DNA of 64,000 nt from the NCBI GenBank assembly GCA_025558075.1, contig JAHLKF010000029.1:124001-188000 (forward strand). The letters run 5' to 3'. The position numbers were made by a program, and so were the translations under genes. The notes beneath the pieces were generated by a model that was not told the origin of the DNA, searched no databases, and saw only the letters and a list, made by a program, of their open reading frames with translations. Positions 11,760-23,398 of this stretch are shown here, one piece after another. How positions within the stretch are numbered: position 1 is the stretch's first letter; each line of letters opens with the position of its first letter. Source of the DNA: Gaertneriomyces semiglobifer (lineage: Eukaryota > Chytridiomycota > Chytridiomycetes > Spizellomycetales > Spizellomycetaceae).

Positions 11760-14612
11760 ATGCTTTTGAGAGGATGGAGACAGGCCGTGTCTGCCCGCTT
11801 TTCTTGCGGGAAGCCATTTCATGGGTTCCTGCTGTCGCCGGCGAGGGCCCAGTTGTATCTAAGGAAAACTAGAAGTACTCTGCTTGTTGTGACTGCCGGG
11901 GCTTTGTACGCATGGTCATCACAACCGATTTATACGGAGGCGAAAATCTCTGAATCCAGTAGTGCGGATACGGCCTCGGCGGGAAGAGCGTCTGGTACAG
12001 CACCAAAACAAAACGATGAGAGTCTGGCCCTCGTGGCTCTCCTAATTGAGAAGCTCAAGGAAGTCACGAAGGGTTCTACTGCCAATTCTGATGCTGCCAT
12101 TCCTCGATGCGTTAACAATGAAGCCGACGGGAAGACAAGTACTCATGGAAGTTCAACTGAACCAAGCGAACAGGGTTCGCTTCAGCATGTTGGCGCATCG
12201 GAGAATGTTTCATTGTTTACTACTAGCCAAGCTGACGAGCTGATTGCTGAACTGTCACAGTTATCGGATCGCTTACATGAGCTTGCCTCGCCGAGCAAGT
12301 TGGCAGAAGAGATCCCGACATTACCTGAGATAGCCGAAAAGGCATCGGCTCTGCTTTCGAGTATACCATCCTCTGAGCAGATGCGCAGCGTATCCAACGA
12401 TGTAATCAAAATTGTAGAGGAACTTAGCGCCCATATCCCCAAGGGTGAAGTAATGAAGGAGATTTCTAAGCAGATTCCTTCCACAGAGGAGATAACATCA
12501 AAAGCCGTCGCCCTGTTGGATGACGTGACCACCGCTGCATTGGAACGCATGATGGAGGGCACTATCATTGCCGGGTTGAAAAGCGCAATAACGGACGCCG
12601 AGCGGAACCCAGAGATTACCTGGGATGCCAAAGTTCGAGTTGGCTCTTCACTGTGCCAGGAAGAGCAGGACTTTATTCAACGAAGAAAGATCAGGGTGGC
12701 GCATGCCCTTTCAAAGATTACTGGCGAGACTGTTCTTCCAGAAGATGCGCCGGTCATTGCGATTGGTGCCAGGTACGCAGACTTGAAATGTTCGCTAAAT
12801 TCCTTGTTGCAACTGACAACTGATTGTATCTTCAGTGGTGGTGGCTGTCGTGCGATGATAGCAAACTTGGCATGCCTGGAGACACTCGATAATATAGGTT
12901 TGCTTGACGGCACCTGCTATCTTGCTGGCGTTTCGGGTTCGACGTGGGCTATGGCCCAGTTGTACTCTACGGGACGTGACTTCAAGGCTGTCCGTAATCG
13001 CTTGTCACAGCAACTATGTACTAACTACCTAAGTCTTTCGGATTTGGTTGCTTCTGTCAACAACGGCTATGGCGAACGGGTGCTAGCTGGGATCGCTCAG
13101 AAATACTTCAGCGCCCAATCCTTTTCGACAGTGGACATATTCGGCACACTGCTGACAGCACGACTGGTCGTGCCTGATTCCACCAGTGCAACGGCAACGC
13201 GTACAATGGCAGCTGCTGCGCAGGCTGGGGCCGATTTGCAGTCGGACTCGGCCATGGAAATTAATTCCGACGGAAGGTTAGGGGACAGCCAGCAGCTGGA
13301 CCGTGGGAAACTGTCTTATCAGAAGTGGGCCATGAACAATCAAGAGTTGCCAATGCCGATATATACTGCTGTGTCCCATGAAGTTGTTGATTCGGAGACT
13401 AGCCACTACCAGGCACGTACTCGTCGGCCGCTTTCCTTCATGTTCCGCATGCTGATCGGTACAGTGGTGGGAATTCACACCTTACGAAGCCGGATCGGTG
13501 ATGGAAGAGAAACCTGACACAGGCGCATGGGTTCCCGTATGGTCAGTTCTTACCTGTTCGCTCGTCTATCTGCTTTGCTTTTAAGCATGACCCCGCCGTA
13601 ATAGGTCGTTCGGAAGAGTGTTCGATCATGGAGAGTCTCAGGAAGCTTTGCCAGAGCTGAGTCTCGGGTTATTACTTGGGTAAGCTCGGATATCGGTAAA
13701 AGCTACAACCTCTCTGTATTGACTAGAGATTCTGTAGCACATTTGGCTCGGCTTTTACTGCCACAGTGGCCCACATCTGGGCTGAATTTAAGGATGCACT
13801 ACCTGAGGCTCTGTGTGCTCGTGTCCTTCCGCTTCTGGAAGACATATCGGTAAGCTTTGGCTATCAACGTCACATAGCATCCATATACTTAAGCCTGTTT
13901 AGCAAATCCACCCTATTTCCCCTGCTACCTTTCCAAACATTCTATATGGGATGGGTATTGGAAGATTGTCCCACGAACCTGTGATCGGTCTAATGGACTC
14001 TGGTGAGTACAATTGGGGTCTCTAATTACGCGACCATGGCGAAAGCGTTGACATGCCCTCACCTTCATGCTCGTACTCGTAGGAATGGACAACAATTTGC
14101 CATTTCCTCCACTGCTTCGACCCGAAAGAGAAGTAGATGTGATGATTATGCTGGATGCCTCGACTGATGTCGGCGCGGACCCATGGCTACTCCGCGGCGA
14201 GGCTTTCGCCCGACGACATGGGATGGCATTCCCATCCGTTCCGAAACCGACAGCGGACTCGAAGACTAGTGACACCACTGACCCGCTTCGGCGTAATAGC
14301 TGTAGCGTGCTAACAACAGCCCCTGATTCCCCGGCCCAAGGGTCGGAGGGTGATTTGACGATAATTTATTTACCACTAATCCCGTGCGAGGACTATACGC
14401 CATACCTCGACCCTGCCGCGGAAGAGTTTTGTGCTACCTACAATTTTACTTTTACGTCAGAACAAACGCAGTGGTTAGCAGGTTTAGCTGCGAAGAATAT
14501 TGAAGCCAACGAGGCTAAGATCAAAAACGCCATTATCGAAGCGTGGATGGCGAAACGACGTCGCAGGATTGAGCGAAAGTGGGCTGAAGGTCCCGCTGAG
14601 AGCCTCTATTGA
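11760..14612 (+). CDS. cPLA2-like phospholipase with mitochondrial-type N-terminus
   Basis: Exons 11760-12772, 12836-13412, 13465-13541, 13605-13679, 13729-13849, 13903-14002 and 14083-14612 give 830 residues. This is a cytosolic-phospholipase-A2 fold lipase. The oxyanion-hole motif SGGGCRAM and nucleophile motif AGVSGSTWAM are present. The catalytic Asp is probably in MLDASTDVG. The segments WWEFTPYEAG, FGRVFDHGES and DPWLLRGEAFARR are also family-typical. The N-terminus is Arg-rich and amphipathic (MLLRGWRQAVSARF), followed by a helix STLLVVTAGALYAWSS, which fits import into a mitochondrial membrane. A Ser/Glu-rich helical linker separates this from the lipase domain. The first intron (12773-12835, 63 nt) is in frame and free of stops. 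The second needs a GC donor at 13413. Confidence 0.88.
13413..13464 (+). other. GC-AG intron in the phospholipase gene
   Basis: The exon ends CTACCAG and the intron begins GCACGT and ends GGTACAG. Only this GC donor joins the exons in the phase that gives the conserved WWEFTPYE. The nearby GT donor (13417) leads to a shifted frame and early stop. Confidence 0.7.
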
Positions 14613-14709
14613 AGGTAGAGTAGATACTAGCATTTGCAGATAAGAGTTACATGTAGTTATACGTATTTAGATGTATCAGTTGAATCTATGGCTGTAACCA
14701 GAGTTCAGT

Positions 14710-15549
14710 TTAATGAGTCGCTGGTTCCTTCTGATTCTTCGCCCGTGAATCAATGATGAGTGTAACCGGGCCTAAATGCGAAGAGTCAGTCGCTCAGTCA
14801 GGTGTGACCTCTGAAGTGCAATTTCCCACCTTCATTCACTATGTTAACCTGCATCATCGCCCCAAAGACACCATCTAGAAGACGCACTGTATCAGCGATG
14901 AGATGGAACATAGCGTTCCGAGATGTCACTCACCGTGAATCTTATGCGGCTCATACGCCTTGCCCAACTTTTGTAAAAAAAGTTCATACATTGCCTTACT
15001 TTGATCACTCTTCATTGCTAGCATAGTACATAGTCAACATTGATATCATGATGGGGTACGCTTACAATGGCGTTACCGAGATGGAAATCAGGCTTCGATC
15101 CCTTGTCCACCTTTCCGAATAAAGTGAATTGACTGACGGAAAGAATTTCCAAAGAAAGGTCTCGGACGTTTTTTCTCCACATTCGTCCTTCGTCATCTTC
15201 GAACACTCGGATGTTTACAAGTTTGTTAACTCTGTTGATGTTCTCCGTCAATAGTTGCTTGGAAAATCGAACATTCACAATCAGACGAGAGCACTACATG
15301 TAGTCAAGATCTTTCTCCTGATCCTCAACCTGTTAACCAGTACGCTCTAATTAGTGGAATGCCAGATATGTACGATTTTGGTGGTGCCCACATTGAGTCC
15401 TACAAGAACGGCAATACCTTTGCCTATCGTCCCGACGATTTTCTCATTGACTGCCGGCAGATGGTCAGCCAACAGCGGACTTGCAGATTGAACCGTGGAA
15501 CACCACCTACTACGCTTGCAGCGCTTACTCGCTGGAGTACAACCCTCAT
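14710..15549 (-). CDS. DTD1: D-aminoacyl-tRNA deacylase
   Basis: Seven small exons (minus): 15549-15507, 15450-15392, 15329-15298, 15231-15066, 15009-14934, 14874-14830 and 14771-14710, giving 160 residues. The enzyme hydrolyses D-amino acids (and mischarged Gly) from tRNA as a proofreading step. The protein starts MRVVLQRVSAASV, the family start. It has the SQFTLFG motif (SQxxL signature), KPDFHLGNA, and the near C-terminal GAMMQVNIVNEGPVTLIID, which supplies the cross-subunit Gly-Pro active-site motif (NEGPVT). Length is normal. The exon chain keeps frame at all six junctions. It is divergent from eL18, 235 bp away, and convergent with the phospholipase, 97 bp away. Confidence 0.93.
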
Positions 15550-15784
15550 GTCGCTTCCGTTTCCATTCGTTGGTTGTGTGAATTGTTCTTGTTAAAGTCC
15601 GCGGAGGTGCGCGAAATGTCTATGAGTTTTGTGATATCGATATTATTTTTATGTGTCACATGATCAGAGTGATTTTTTCAATGGACACCCTCCAGTTGCT
15701 TTCGCCAAGACTGGTGACGACGGAAAAGTCAACTTACTCGCCCTCAATTCTTGAGACTTTGCTTAGGAGGAGGCTATATCGAAA

Positions 15785-16747
15785 ATGGTAAGCGAGAGAC
15801 AGGCATCCCGTCGCATTACCCCATGAAGGCTGCGCACACCATCGCAGATACGTCTGCTTCCGTGTTGCGCTACAGCCGGGGAATGTCGCAAATGAGTTGC
15901 AAGTGATGCAGTGGTTTTTGCCATTGTTGAGCGATGTTTGAGCAACCCAACACCAGATGCTGACCTCGCTATCTTTTTGTTTTCCTCTGTGCGTTTACAA
16001 AGGGTGTCGACAACGGAAAGCGTCATCACGTCAAGTCGGGCCACCGTGATGCCCCCAAGTCTCAGGTACGTTCAGGCTTGTTTGGGTGATTGTAAGGAAG
16101 CTCATCTGATTTTTGTGGTTCAATAGGATGTGTACTTGCGTATGCTCGTGAAGGTGTGTTCCTCATATAGCAAAGTTTCCAAGCGGACCAGATTGTTGAT
16201 TGCGTTTTCCATATTAGCTTTACCGCTTCCTTGCTCGCCGTACCGAGTCCAAGTTCAACCAGGTTGTGTTGAAGCGTCTCTTTATGTCTCGCGTCAACCG
16301 TCCTCCCATTTCCATCTCCCGCCTTGCTCGTTTCATGAAGAGCAAGGAGGACAAGATCGCTGTCATTGTCGGAACCGTCACCGATGACAACCGTCTTCTT
16401 GAGGTCCCTAAGCTCACTGTGGTTGCTCTCCGCTTCACCCGCACTGCTCGTGCCCGCATCTTGAAGGCTGGTGGTGAAACCTTGACTTTCGATCAGCTTG
16501 CTCTCCGCTCTCCCCTTGGTAAGGGCACTGTCCTTCTCCGTGGTCAGAGGAGCACTCGTGAGGCCGTCAAGCACTTCGGCAAACCCGGTGCTCCCCACAG
16601 CCAGGCCAAGTATGTCTCGCAGTTGAATGTATCTTTTTTCTCGTTGTTGATACTTATCGTGTTCTTTCCAGGCCCTACACCATCTCCAAGGGCCGCAAGT
16701 TCGAGCGTGCTCGTGGTCGCCGCAAGTCCCGTGGTTACAAGGCTTAA
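15785..16747 (+). CDS. RPL18: 60S ribosomal protein eL18
   Basis: Exons 15785-15787, 16003-16065, 16127-16153, 16218-16609 and 16672-16747 give 186 residues, the usual size. Structural protein of the large cytosolic ribosomal subunit. Recognisable segments are [53 protein letters not shown] and the basic C-terminus [18 protein letters not shown]. The first exon contributes only the ATG: the sequence is ATG followed at once by GTAAGC, and the next exon starts with the Gly-2 codon. Its 215-nt first intron is the longest in the gene; the others are 61-64 nt. An intron right after the start codon is common in ribosomal protein genes. Confidence 0.96.
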
Positions 16748-16979
16748 GATGGTTGTCTCTGATTTTGCAGATACATCAATATATTTCATTTGTCTGCAGT
16801 TGCTTGCATCGATTTTTTTCGCATGTTCTGAGATAGTCCTGTTGGTCCAATCATCCACACACGAAAGACTTGAAAGTAGCCAGGTTATCGATAAACACAC
16901 TCGTCAGACAGACGTTAACGTTCGTGAGCTGTGCTGACCTTCATCGTGGTTTTCCAAAAACCGATTTAATACAGCCACT

Positions 16980-18714
16980 ATGTCCAAACGAACGTTTGAG
17001 ACCTTTTATGACGACGACCTAGACCAAGAGATCCTGAACAGGCCGAAGCAAACGTGGAGAACTCAAGTGGAACCGGCAGATTACTATGATGAAAGGTGGG
17101 CTATGTGCTCCTGAATCAACGAATTCATACCATGCGCATGCAAGGAAGTAAAATGACAGTGGCACGTTTTAGAGGATTAAAACATAGCAAGGATCAGGTG
17201 GCATATTTTCTCAATGAAAATATCTCCGCTTTTCATTATGGGTAGGTCTTCCGCAACCGAGCTGGCGGGATGCAGGACTTGCTTTCCCTAGAACGTGGAT
17301 AAACCAGAAGCCTGGTTTATTCAATAGAAAGCAGCCGTCCAATCCGTTCGGCATATTTTATACGCTTTCCATTATTTTATTAGATTTTCCCACTATGGCG
17401 GCTAACATCCTTCAATTTGTTTTTGTAGCGAGGGCCATCCGATGAAACCTGCACGGCTGGCTCTTACACACAATCTAGTTTGCGCATACGGCCTTCACAA
17501 GAAGATGACAGCTTTCAGACCACGGGCAGCGACGGAAGATGAGATCACCAGTTTCCATGAAGCGGATTACGTTGAGTTCCTGAAACGGTAGGGTGCCTAT
17601 TGCACTGAAGGAAAGTATCGATCATTCTGACCTGGGCATTGGACGATGGTCTTCCAGAATAACTCCAGATAATGTTGGGGCATTTTCAAAATATTTGCAC
17701 AAATTCAACTTGGGTGTCGACGATTGTCCGGTTTTTGATGGATTATACCGCTTCTGCAGTATGTATACCGGCGCATCATTGGAAGCCGCTCGAAAACTTA
17801 CATCTGGGTCGCATCAAATTGCGATCAACTGGTCTGGGGGACTTCATCACGCGAAAAAGTGGGAAGCGAGCGGATTCTGCTATATCAACGATATCGTGAT
17901 AGCTATTTTGGAATTACTGAGAACGTTTCCTCGAGTTGTGTACGTCGATATCGATGTGCACCATGGCGATGGGGTACAAGAGGCGTTTTACCGATCAAAT
18001 CGGGTGATGACGGTGTCTTTCCACCGATATGATGGAACATTTTTTCCCGGAACTGGCGATTTGAGTGAACGTGGAGCTGGGCCTGGTTCAAATTTCGCCA
18101 TCAATGTTCCACTGACAACAGGAATCACAGATGCACAATATTCCTACATTTTCAAAGCCATCATGACCGACGTCATGGCCAAATTTCAACCGGGAGCGAT
18201 CGTTTTACAGTGTGGCGCCGATTCGTTGGCGGCGGATCGTCTTGGTTCCTTCAACCTGTCGATTGAAGGCCACGGCGCATGTGTCAAGTTCATGAAATCT
18301 TTCAATATTCCGCTTATTCTTGTCGGCGGCGGTGGATACACCGTCCGCAATGTGGCTAGAGCCTGGACATATGAAACGTCTATCATAACATCAAGTCCAT
18401 TGGAAAATCAACTACCGGATAACCCATATATGGCATATTACGCCCCAGATTACTTATTGCATCCTCCGATTCAGGACTCGTCCATTCCAAATGGCAACAC
18501 ACGTCAGAAGCTGGATCAAGTACGGGAAAAGGTAGCGGAGTATTTGAGATATGTGGAATCAGCGCCTAGTGTAATGATGCAGGAGATCCCGCCGGGTGTG
18601 GAGAAATTGGAGCAAGGGTTGGAAGTTGACAAAGTCGAAGATGAGCTTGGCGACATGCGCGTGGACGATATCGGGTTGTTTTATCCCATCTCAAAAGACT
18701 CCGGCAATCAATGA
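16980..18714 (+). CDS. Class I histone deacetylase (Rpd3/Hos2 type)
   Basis: Exons 16980-17095, 17188-17241, 17429-17587 and 17658-18714 give 461 residues. Zn-dependent lysine deacetylase acting on histone tails in nuclear corepressor complexes. The catalytic domain starts after a 40-residue acidic N-terminus and shows YGEGHPMKPAR, the active-site GGLHHAKKWEASGFCYIND (His pair), the metal-binding DIDVHHGDGVQEAFY, and the GGGGYTVRNVARAWTYET loop. The C-terminal 80 residues are charged and less conserved. Divergence in HYGEGHP and in the C-terminus leaves open whether it is the Rpd3, Hos2 or HDAC8-like member. The gene runs convergent to the Mga2-like gene, with 167 bp between the stop codons. 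Confidence 0.93.
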
Positions 18715-18881
18715 GTGAAAATTTAAGCTGGAGCTTGTGTATTGATGCTACAATGTTGCATCTATTGAATACAAATGGATAAACATGGCACCACTGAAGA
18801 TGAACATTGATTGTCACAGTTGAAATGTACACACATTGAAATATAAAAAAAAAACAGAGGCGACGCATCGCCAGGTATCCC

Positions 18882-21800
18882 CTACACTACAAGTCTGCCG
18901 ACCTTGGCTATCGTTCGATGATCCCACCAGCTGATGTTTTCTGTCCTCGTATGACCCCACGCTCGCGCATCGTCAAACCACTCTTTCAGCGGGCCAAGTG
19001 TGTCACGATGGATTTCGTCGAGCTTAAGAAGAAACGCTTCCATTGCTTCTGTAGTCACGAAAACGCGGAGTACCATGAGCGTTACCATCACTAGAAAAAG
19101 ACGACACTTAGTATCACACCCACAATTGCATTCAAAGAGACGCGAACGTACCAATCAAGAAAACGCTGGCTAAAAAGACCCCCAAGCTTCCGCGATTGCC
19201 ATCAATTTCCCAGACGCCAAGCATCTTCTCTCGCTGCTTTTGACTGGCCATATACCGCGCACAACGCGTCTCGTGGGTACCGGAGTACGACACGCAATTG
19301 CATGCAACATTGATGTTCTCCGGAGGCAAATTTGCGTCAGCGGCACAGTTGTCTGGTCCCGCTTCTGGATAAGATGGTCGTAGGGAACTCGCTGCCGTTG
19401 TGCGATGGTGGGGATGTGTGAAGCTGGTTGGCGTATGTGGTGACCGTGACGTCAATGCTTCATCAGTCGAGTGTGCGTATGGAGGCGGTGGGTCGCTTAG
19501 TGGTACTTCATGTCGAGCTACAACTGCAGTAGGAGCAACACCATTCGATGACTTCTGGGTGTCCTTGGGAGATTTGCTCCACGAGTAGTTGGGTAAGGGG
19601 ATAGACCATCCATTCGCGTTTGGGGGGTCACTGACAAGTTGTGCTTTCGCGGATGTAGTACCAAATCCGAGCGCAGAAGCCGACATGGTGACAGGTAGGG
19701 CAAGTAGCATGGGCAACTGATGAACGTACGCCAAAGGCGCATACCATCCCGAATATGCGACCCTTTGGGCTTCATTAGGGGCATTCGTACTGGCGTCCTT
19801 CTGTGTCGGCGTCTCATTAATAAGATTATATAATAGTTCCTTAGCTAGCTTTTCGGGGTCGCGTGAACTGTCCTGCTTCAAATTGATAGGAGGTAGCAAT
19901 TCTAAGGGGACATTCTCGGGTCGATGTGGTTCCACAATTGAAGTACCTGTTGCTGACGGTAGTATCTCAGCTAACAGCTGAGCATCCTCAACGTCCGACG
20001 AACATTCTTTGGACGCGGCTAAGTGACGTTGTGCCGGACCGGATCCACCTCGACCTCCGCGACCGCGCTTACCGCGTCGCGGACGTTCAGAAAAGCGTCC
20101 CATAGAACGTGCCGGTAAATTAGACACATCTGAAGTGTCCAAACACATGTCAACTTTGTCTGCGGGTGGTTCTTGCTGTGTAACTATCGGCAAAGGTTCT
20201 GGAACGGCACTCGGCATGGGGTCGGTCGCGGGAGCCATTTCGTCCAACTCAGAATCATCAAAGTCAGATTCGCTATCAATCCTGGGATTAAAGAAAAGGA
20301 GTAATCTTACTACCTCCCAGTGGCCTGCCAATCTTGCCAGACTGCCAGGCAGTAAACCCTGTAGAGTTCGGACATCGAACCTCGCGCCACTCTCCAGAAG
20401 AACCTTCACCACGCTCCACATTCCTTTCCATGCTGCCAGATGGGCGGCAGAGAAGCCACCATAATCCATGGCGTCGATATCGCTAAACCCAGTGGTAATC
20501 AGCCACTTGGCAAGCGATGACATACCTGCAAGAATAGCCAGGTGAAGAAGCGTGTGTCCCTGTCGGGTTGTCGGCTCAGGGGTAGGCGTAGCGTGATGAC
20601 AGAGGATCTGCAGAATTAGGTATTCTATGTGCGACTTCGATAGTTGAGATTGCAAGCCGGCATGCTGGAGCAGTACATCCATCGCAAGAGGTCTTCCATC
20701 TGCTCCGCTATCAATATTACTGTCAGACGAAGCGCTGGCTGGGTCGGCTACAATGCGCATAGCTATGCGACGAGCGTCCTCAAGCTTGCCCGTCATCCGC
20801 AAGCCCAAAACCTGTAGCGCCAGTTCCATCAAAGCTCTGTCGCCATCATCTTTATACGTAAACATGACGACGTCTTGTGATTCCGAGGCAATATCAACTG
20901 GATGCTCTCTGAATGTAACCGGCACACGCCCAGGGACTGGTGCAGGTGGACAAACACAAACCAACGTGGTAGGACTCCAAAAATGAGTTGTAACAGCTGG
21001 TATTCCACCGAACATGACAGTTAAGCCATCGTAGAAATTGCTGCCCAAGAGAGTAATCTCAAGCCCGCCAGGCAATGGTCCTTCCGCCGGAATAATTCTG
21101 CTGACCAATGGGGTTGGACCGGCATAAGGTCCGCCTATAGTTGCCGGAACCGCTTGCGGAAGAGGTTCATCGAAAAAGCCTGGTTGCTTGAGGTAATCGT
21201 CGAATGCCGCAAGGTCGGCAGGTGAGATGTCACCAAGATCCTGAGTCATTAAACTAGTCAAGCTCTCATCAAAATGCGACAGAGTATTCATAACAGTATG
21301 CGGAGGCCGCGTATTGACAGCGTCTACCTCCATATCGAAGACACCGTTCTCGACTACGGGGGTTACAAGATTTGCTTGCATGGTTGCAATCTGTTGTCCT
21401 GCCTCCGAGCCCAGTGGTTGGTCCTTGGAAGCTTCAGGTAACGTGACAGGACACCTAGTGGTACTCAGCAAGGAGTGCCCAGTAGTATCCTCGTGATGGA
21501 CGACCGCTGATGGGTTGGCGCCCATATCGTGCCCCAAGTTGCCCTCAGGAGGTGTGAGTGGCTCGTCCACTCTGCGTCTTTTTCGGCCGTTAGTGGTAAC
21601 TGCTCCAGGTACGGCGGATTTGATTTTATTAGACTTATGATCGTCAGTGATCATAATGGGTGGTGAAATTCCGGTAGCGACAATCTGACCAGTAACATCA
21701 CGCGCAGTGAAATAAATGCAGAAGCCCATTTTCTCGCCATGATGACGACAGTAGCAGGTGATGCGGGTGGGGAGAATGGTATCACCGCTACTAAAATCAA

Positions 21801-22701
21801 CGATGTGACTACAGTTGAATAGCAGTACTTTCTTCTGTTCCATCACCAGGCTCGCCTCATCCAGCACTTCCTCCGCACTCGAGTCAGATGTGCGCGTAGT
21901 TCCTTCCGGCAATTCTTTTTTCACTGAACGTTTCGCGCTAGCTTCCTTCTTTCGCGACCTCTTTCGTTCCCGCTGTATGCAACCAAGGCAAGTGGTTACA
22001 GTCCTGGTAGGATCGGTGGCACATACTACCGATGCCTCGAGACTCAGAACCGCGTTGTCAGATCCCGGTGCCAAAAAGTCCGCCTGTGCTGCTTTTGACT
22101 TCCTCAGTTTATCTCGTGGAACAAGGTACTCTGGTAGCCTGAGATGCGACCACAACGGGACCTTATCCCCTTTATCCGTGACTAGCTGCAGACATATCTT
22201 TATCTGGGTTTCTACGCGCGATTTCGCGTTCTGCTGCGGGACACCCAGCACTCTGATCTGTAAACCTTTAGAGGTAAAGCTGCGCATTTGGTCGAGTACG
22301 GCTTTAGCAGAGTGGACCACCGATCCAGAATTCGCCGGGTCCTGATCAAAGCTTTGCCAATTCTGTACGCTAGCGAACGTCGCCGGAAAGGGCGTTGCGT
22401 TGATGAACTGAGCTGATAATGAAGTCCCATGGGTGTTCATATGGGGAGTTGCCGAAGGGGTCGTATATCTGTTGTCAGCGCTGACATGCCTCTGTAGCAT
22501 GTGCAACGTACTATAATCACCAGCTGCCTGCAAATTCGTGTGGCCATCACCGGTCCGAACGTTAGTTGGAGGAGTTGGTGGCAATGCTACCTGATGTTCC
22601 CGTTGCTGATGGTCCACGCTGACCTTCCGCTCATGCTCTCCCGAATGGCGGCTGTAGTAAGCGGAGTCATCAGAGGGTGATGGCGATGGTTCCTTGCCCA
22701 T
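18882..22701 (-). CDS. MGA2: Mga2/Spt23-like membrane-tethered transcription factor
   Basis: Exons (minus) 22701-19152 and 19090-18882 give 1252 residues. In yeast, Mga2 and Spt23 sit in the ER membrane, sense lipid packing through the C-terminal helix, and are released by ubiquitin/proteasome processing to activate the fatty-acid desaturase OLE1. Domains seen: a disordered N-terminus, the Mga2-type domain (about 145-360), an IPT/TIG domain (about 530-605, PAEGPLPGGLEITLLGSNFY), ankyrin repeats (about 714-805), an Arg/Gly-rich patch (RGKRGRGGRGG), and near the end one transmembrane helix (core GVFLASVFLIVMVTLMVLRV). The intron lies within the helix, and the second exon adds about 70 residues beyond the membrane, longer than expected for a bare tail anchor. 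Start is the only Met opening the frame. Confidence 0.92.
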
Positions 22702-23398
22702 GGTTTGGGGGTGTTTATATATCCACAGTGTAAAATGCTCACTTTACTCCACCGAAGCCTGGCTGCATCCTTGGCTGCAGTCCGACACACCTTTCGTCAC
22801 TAACAATCCTCTTTCTTTCTTCCGTTGCTCCTCGTCCTCGTACCAGTACAATCCTTTCTCTCTTCAAAAACCTTAGTGCGTGCAAACCTCGCCAGCCTGG
22901 GCCTCCCGTCACCAAGAGGCTACTTGTCCGTCCCTTCCCCCAAAAGTTCTGGGAACAGACGCGCTAGGTGTAAAGCCCTACTTTGATGGGGCGGCTCCTC
23001 GTCACGTGTTTTGTCATTGGCAACCGCCTGGCGCTGCAACAACGTCTCATCTTTTAATCGTCGGCCGACGGGGGGTTTAGTTTAAAGGCAAAAGGGCAAG
23101 TGGAAGGCAATAACGTTCGTCATATACGAACGACGATGACCATGATATTAGCTGCCGCTGTCGCTGTGTACATAAACGTTTGATTGTATTGCCTCTTCTC
23201 TCGGGATCTTTCTTCTGACGGAAGGAGTGTGGAAGGTCATTCTCTTTAAATTCTTTCGGACACAGCATCATCGGCAATTGGGGGATCGAGTGAGGCTATT
23301 GCTGTTTAATATACATATATAAGGTATGCATTTTCTGCCTGTGCAATGCAGAGGTGGAGGGTTGTGATTATTATTATTAGTGGATGTACATGTAGACT
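22702..23398. other. Divergent promoter region, MGA2 / CK2 alpha
   Basis: About 700 bp without a supportable gene. It holds a CACGTG element with an ATTGG (inverted CCAAT) box (about 23001-23020) and an AT-rich TATA-like stretch ATACATATATAAGG at about 23309-23322, some 80 bp before the CK2 start codon. Confidence 0.45.

Noticed and set aside
15298..15660. A plus-strand open frame with protein-like composition (MPDMYDFGGAHIESYKNG)
   Set aside because: The same bases, read on the minus strand, encode exons 1-3 of the D-aminoacyl-tRNA deacylase with perfect phase and family match. The plus frame also needs a frameshift to continue, so it is a shadow.
15788..16002. A possible box C/D snoRNA in the first eL18 intron (GTGATGC near 15904 and CTGA near 15960)
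   Set aside because: The C box has a mismatch, the D box is the short generic CTGA, and I saw no convincing terminal stem. A covariance-model search would be decisive.
20135..20464. Open frames antisense to the Mga2-like gene (also 21815-22345)
   Set aside because: They are shadows of a long, well-supported exon; none shows a domain.
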